Below, piece after piece: positions 59,802 through 64,000 of a stretch of 64,000 nucleotides of DNA. Within the stretch, counting starts at the first letter, position 1. The number at the start of each line of letters is the position of its first letter. A model generated the notes under the pieces. That model made no database searches and was not told where the DNA came from. It was given only the letters and a program-made list of their open reading frames with translations. The translations under genes were made by a program, and so were the position numbers. Origin of the DNA: Sphaerochaeta sp. (GTDB taxonomy: Bacteria > Spirochaetota > Spirochaetia > Sphaerochaetales > Sphaerochaetaceae); contig JAGYOG010000003.1 of assembly GCA_018399495.1 (NCBI GenBank), positions 1 to 64,000 of the forward strand, in the 5' to 3' direction.

Positions 59802-60227
59802 ATGGATACTAAAGTTACAATCAGTACCATGGTGCATGAGTTGTACTACGAATCCGATACCAACTGTGCGAGGACAACGCTTCTTGTACTTTCCAAGCTA
59901 CTTGACCAAACCATTGCACCACAGACACTACAAAGTGCTGTTGCCTTGCATGGTTGTGGTGGCCATGGGGATCAATGTGGATTGGTTGAAGGTGCAGTAA
60001 TGGTTATAGGTATATACTTCCTGGAGAGGGGGTGGAATGAGGATGCTGTTGTCAAGCTTGCCTATACCTTTGCTGAAACCTACCGTAATCGATTTGGTTC
60101 GCTTATCTGCAGGGACCTTCGCCCGGGAGGATTTTCAAAGGAAGATCCTCCGCATCTCTGTGAGAACCTAACCATTGAGTCTATCGCATTTGCCCATCAA
60201 TTCATCTGTAGTAATTACAACAGATAA
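59802..60227 (+). CDS. C_GCAxxG_C_C-type Cys-motif protein
   Basis: NCARTTL...HGCGGHGDQCGLVEGAVMVIG...SLICRDL...HLCENLT pattern. Confidence 0.7.
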   Translation: MDTKVTISTMVHELYYESDTNCARTTLLVLSKLLDQTIAPQTLQSAVALHGCGGHGDQCGLVEGAVMVIGIYFLERGWNEDAVVKLAYTFAETYRNRFGSLICRDLRPGGFSKEDPPHLCENLTIESIAFAHQFICSNYNR

Positions 60228-60456
60228 GACTACCTTATGTCTCAATACATCAAGTTTTTTCAATAGGTATTCAAGAAAACAATAAAATAACTAGAATAAA
60301 TTAATCATAAAACAATATAATATATAAATTTAAGTATATGTGTGCAAAAATATGCAATTTTTGATGCATAGTCGTGTAAAATTTGTTAATATAATTATAG
60401 ATTAAGTAGAATTTGTTACATCCTTGGGATTCAGCATGAAAAAGGGGAGAGAGACT

Positions 60457-61326
60457 ATGGTACAAGAACGTATTCGTGAGACCTTGGCATCAATGTCTCC
60501 CTCGTTTCAGGAAGTGGGGCGCTGGATGCTCGACAACTACGATTCCATCGGTTTTACCTCCGTCAATGAGTTGAGTAAGATTATTGGGGTCAGCAACGCC
60601 TCCTTGGTACGATATACGCAAGCACTTGGATTTACTGGATACAAGCAGTTCAAGGAGACCGTACAAGAGGAGCTTAGAACAAAGCTTAAACCGGACTCCA
60701 ACGTGGTGTTGAATGAACTTGATGTACTGCCGATCAAGAAAAAGTTGCAGAAGCTTGCCGACAATGAAATTCAAAACCTCAGCAAGACCTTGAAGGGACT
60801 GAGTGTTCAATCACTGTCCAGAATGGTGCAGGGAGTCCTGCAGAGTGATCGCATTTTTGTGAGCGGTTTTGGGGTCAGCAAGAATATCATGCAGATATTC
60901 GAATATGCCTTGGTCTCTATGCAGATCAAGGAGGTTCATTCAATCACTGGTTCCATCAGTGATTACAGTGCGAGGCTTGCGAGCATGAATAGCTCTGACT
61001 GCCTTTTTATCATGACCTTGCCTCCCTACTCTCCTGAGGCACTACAGGTTGCTAATGCAGCACATGCACGAAAGGTAAAGGTATATCTGTTCACCGATTC
61101 TGCAGCATGTCCCATCTACCCGATTGCGGATGCAGTGGCGTGTAGTGCAAACAACTCCTTGTTGCTCACCAACTCCTTTGTCGGCATGGTAGCGGTTATC
61201 CAGGTATTTATAAACATGCTGCTTCTTGGCAGTGATGAAAATTTAATTCCCCACATGAAGGCGGTTGTAGCCACAGAGAGGGAAGGCTATGCATGGATCA
61301 AGTCACAAAAGGAAGTGTTGAGATGA
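60457..61326 (+). CDS. MurR/RpiR-family regulator (HTH plus SIS)
   Basis: GFTSVNELSKIIGVSNASLVRYTQALGFTGYKQFKETVQEEL; C-terminal SIS domain. Confidence 0.93.
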   Translation: MVQERIRETLASMSPSFQEVGRWMLDNYDSIGFTSVNELSKIIGVSNASLVRYTQALGFTGYKQFKETVQEELRTKLKPDSNVVLNELDVLPIKKKLQKLADNEIQNLSKTLKGLSVQSLSRMVQGVLQSDRIFVSGFGVSKNIMQIFEYALVSMQIKEVHSITGSISDYSARLASMNSSDCLFIMTLPPYSPEALQVANAAHARKVKVYLFTDSAACPIYPIADAVACSANNSLLLTNSFVGMVAVIQVFINMLLLGSDENLIPHMKAVVATEREGYAWIKSQKEVLR

Positions 61327-62150
61327 AAGTATTTATTTCCACAGACATGGAAGGCATTGAAGGAATCTCTTCTTGGAATGAGATGACCACCAAAGAAACT
61401 TGGTGTGCCTCCTTGCTCAAGCAGGAACTCAGTTATGTTATTGATACATTGCTCCAAGGTACGGAAATTGAGGAAATCTGCATCTGCGACTCTCATAGTC
61501 GTGGTGAGAATCTAGTCTATGGTTCATTTGGGGATGAACGTATTACCCATATCAAGGGATACCCTCGGCATTCGTATATGATGGAAGGCCTCGACGAGAG
61601 CTTTGATGCCGTATTTCTCCTTGGTTACCATGCAAGTATTGGAACTGAGAAGGGTGGGATGGATCACTCCTATTCATCTTCCTGCATCTACCAGATCCGT
61701 TTGAATGGGGTAGTAGTAGGGGAGACGGAGATCAATGCATATTATGCAGGGCTCTACGGAGTACCAATTGCCTTGGTCAGTGGTGATGATGTTCTGGAAG
61801 CGGAACTGAAAGAGTTCCTCTCGATTCCCTTCATCCGTACCAAGGAAGGACTGGGTCGTTATACGGCAAAAATGTACAGCCCAGAGTTGGTGAGGAGAAC
61901 CTTTGAAGAACAAGTAAAGGTATTTCTGCAACGACCGTTGGACAGCTTTGAAGTGAAACGGTTTGATGGTCCGGTGGAACTGGAAGTGGACTTGTCCACT
62001 ACGGTTATTGCTGATGCAGTTGCAGTTGTTCCTGGTCTGGAGCGAATTGGGGGACGGACAGTGCGGTACGTATCTGAGCAGTATGATGATGTGTTCCACA
62101 TGATTTTGACCATAGCTATGCTTGGTGGTAAATTCGCTCAGTTTACATGA
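61323..62150 (+). CDS. M55 family D-aminopeptidase (DppA-like)
   Basis: MKVFISTDMEGIEGISSWNEM, CDSHSRGENL, FLLGYHASIGTEKGGMDHSYS, ALVSGDDVLEAE; ATGA overlap with upstream gene. Confidence 0.93.
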   Translation: MKVFISTDMEGIEGISSWNEMTTKETWCASLLKQELSYVIDTLLQGTEIEEICICDSHSRGENLVYGSFGDERITHIKGYPRHSYMMEGLDESFDAVFLLGYHASIGTEKGGMDHSYSSSCIYQIRLNGVVVGETEINAYYAGLYGVPIALVSGDDVLEAELKEFLSIPFIRTKEGLGRYTAKMYSPELVRRTFEEQVKVFLQRPLDSFEVKRFDGPVELEVDLSTTVIADAVAVVPGLERIGGRTVRYVSEQYDDVFHMILTIAMLGGKFAQFT

Positions 62151-62177
62151 TGAGAAATACAAGGAAATGGAGTCTGT

Positions 62178-63155
62178 ATGGGTAAGTATATTATTCGAAG
62201 ATTGATTATGATGATCCCTGTATTGCTTGGGGTAACCTTCATCGTATTTTTCATCATGTCCCTCACCCCTGGTGACCCGGCGGCCATCATCCTCGGAGAC
62301 CAGGCAAGCGCCGAGGCCTTGGAAATGAAGCGAATCGAGTTGGGTTTGGACAAACCCTTGTTGGTACGCTATGCAACCTACATGGGAAATCTGTTCCAGG
62401 GTGATCTGGGGTTGAGTTACCGAAACCAGATACCAGTTGCTTCACAAGTATGGGACAAGTTCCCCAATACTGCCATCTTGGCAATATCAGGCATCTTGGT
62501 TGCACTGATCATTGGAATTCCCATTGGAATCCTTTCAGCAAAGAAGCAGTATACGGTCATGGATAATACCTCGATGGTATTCTCCTTGGTAGGAGTGTCC
62601 ATGCCGAACTTCTGGCTTGGTCTACTGCTCTCCCTTTTATTTGCACTGAAGTTAGGTTGGCTGCCGTCCCAAGGCATGGGCAGGGGATTTATTGGACTGC
62701 TAAGGTCATTGGTACTTCCTGCCTTGACCCTTGGTACCGGAGCTGCCGCAACGGTGGTCCGTATGACACGTTCGTCCATGCTGGAAGTAATCCGGCAGGA
62801 TTATATCTCAACAGCCCGGGCAAAGGGAATTACGGAAAAACAAATTACCAAGAAACATATGTTGAAAAATGCCTTGATCCCAATCGTAACTGCCGTAGGA
62901 CTTCAATTTGGCCTCTTGCTTGGTGGTGCGATGCTCACCGAGACCATCTTCTCATGGCCTGGCTTGGGACGGCTCATGGTTGATTCTATCACCAGTAAGG
63001 ACATTCCTATGGTACTGGGGTCTGTCATCTTCATGGCTGTCATGTTCTCGTTTGTGAACCTCTTGGTCGATATTCTCTATGCGTTCCTTGATCCAAGGAT
63101 CAAGAGCCAGTATTCCAAAAAGGTTGTTAGGAGACGAAGAGGGGTGGTGGTATGA
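62178..63155 (+). CDS. Dipeptide/oligopeptide ABC transporter permease (DppB/OppB)
   Basis: MGKYIIRRLIMMIPVLLGVTFIVFFIMSLTPGDPA; BPD EAA-like RTARAKGITEKQ region. Confidence 0.94.
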   Translation: MGKYIIRRLIMMIPVLLGVTFIVFFIMSLTPGDPAAIILGDQASAEALEMKRIELGLDKPLLVRYATYMGNLFQGDLGLSYRNQIPVASQVWDKFPNTAILAISGILVALIIGIPIGILSAKKQYTVMDNTSMVFSLVGVSMPNFWLGLLLSLLFALKLGWLPSQGMGRGFIGLLRSLVLPALTLGTGAAATVVRMTRSSMLEVIRQDYISTARAKGITEKQITKKHMLKNALIPIVTAVGLQFGLLLGGAMLTETIFSWPGLGRLMVDSITSKDIPMVLGSVIFMAVMFSFVNLLVDILYAFLDPRIKSQYSKKVVRRRRGVVV

Positions 63156-64000
63156 AACAGCCGGTGGTAAAGAAACAGCGAACACTCGCAGCTGAGACAT
63201 GGAGACGATTCAAGAAAAACAAACTGGCCCTAACCGGTATGATAGTTATTCTTACTCTGGTTGTGATTGCACTCTCCACGATGGTGATTGATTTCGTCAC
63301 TGACAAGGCAATTTACAATGACTATGTGATCAAGCAAAATCTCCGCATGCGTCTGCAAGGTCCCAGTAGGGAACACATCTTTGGACTGGACGAATTTGGG
63401 CGTGATATTTTCATGCGAATGATATGGGCAGTTCGCTACTCCTTGTTCATGGGAACCATTGCCATAGCTCTCTCTACCATTCTGGGAGGTTTGCTGGGAG
63501 CTGTTGCCGGCTATTATGGAAAGATTTCCGATAACATAATCATGCGTTTCATGGATGTATTGTTGGCAATTCCCTCTATGCTTCTTGCGACTGCAATCGT
63601 GGCAGCACTGGGTACAAGTTTGACCAATGTGCTTATAGCAATTGCCATAAGCTATGTTCCCACCTATGCCAGAACCGTGCGGGCTTCGGTGTTGACCATC
63701 AAGGACCAAGAGTTCATTGAGGCTGCTCGGGCTATGGGAGCCAGTGATGTGCGGATTATTTTCAAGTACATTCTTCCCAATTCAATGGCCCCTCTGATCG
63801 TCCAGGCAACCCTCGGTGTGGCTGGTGCAATCCTCTCCATTGCTGGTCTTTCGTTCTTGGGACTGGGTATTCAGCCCCCGACTCCTGAGTGGGGATCAAT
63901 GCTCTCCTCTGCACGGGCTTATATCCGTGAAGGGTGGCATATCACGGTCATACCAGGACTGGGAATTATGATCACCATCCTGTCATTGAATGTTATGGGG
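63152..64000 (+). CDS. Dipeptide/oligopeptide ABC transporter permease (DppC/OppC), truncated by window end
   Basis: MKQPVVKKQRTLAAETWRRFKKNKLALTGM...GRDIFMRMIWAVRYSLFMG...EAARAMGASDVRIIFKYILPNSMAPLIVQ; absent from ORF track because it has no stop. Confidence 0.92.
   Translation, partial: MKQPVVKKQRTLAAETWRRFKKNKLALTGMIVILTLVVIALSTMVIDFVTDKAIYNDYVIKQNLRMRLQGPSREHIFGLDEFGRDIFMRMIWAVRYSLFMGTIAIALSTILGGLLGAVAGYYGKISDNIIMRFMDVLLAIPSMLLATAIVAALGTSLTNVLIAIAISYVPTYARTVRASVLTIKDQEFIEAARAMGASDVRIIFKYILPNSMAPLIVQATLGVAGAILSIAGLSFLGLGIQPPTPEWGSMLSSARAYIREGWHITVIPGLGIMITILSLNVMG

Overview
This 64 kb window reads as a single chromosomal segment from a spirochaete, probably Sphaerochaeta-like (inferred from gene content and protein style; not verified by search). 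Most of it is ordinary housekeeping: purD-like, dus, tatD, ricT-like, rpsT, HU, lnt, cinA, rho, rpmE, surE, nifS/nifU, a uxaE-like epimerase, pirin, ferritin, trkH/trkA, znuACB plus a Fur-family gene, pyk, two GGDEF proteins, rluA-like, eda, MATE, and an rpiR/M55 peptidase/Dpp permease operon running off the right edge. The most notable items are: (1) two separate exporter loci, one MacB-like ABC with a slipin and a GntR regulator, the other MMPL/RND with a membrane-embedded LuxR regulator, each carrying a LolA-like periplasmic carrier and an outer-membrane protein; (2) an IS30-like remnant between two near-identical ~120 bp terminator-containing repeats, inside a region dense in single-base frameshifts that also break rho and rpmE (possible assembly artefact); (3) a candidate ~200 nt structured ncRNA with its own promoter and intrinsic terminator; (4) several family members with eroded catalytic or cofactor motifs (AOR-like, PurD-like, GHMP kinase-like); (5) a perfect 7-5-7 inverted repeat upstream of znuA. 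No CRISPR array, rRNA or tRNA was recognised.
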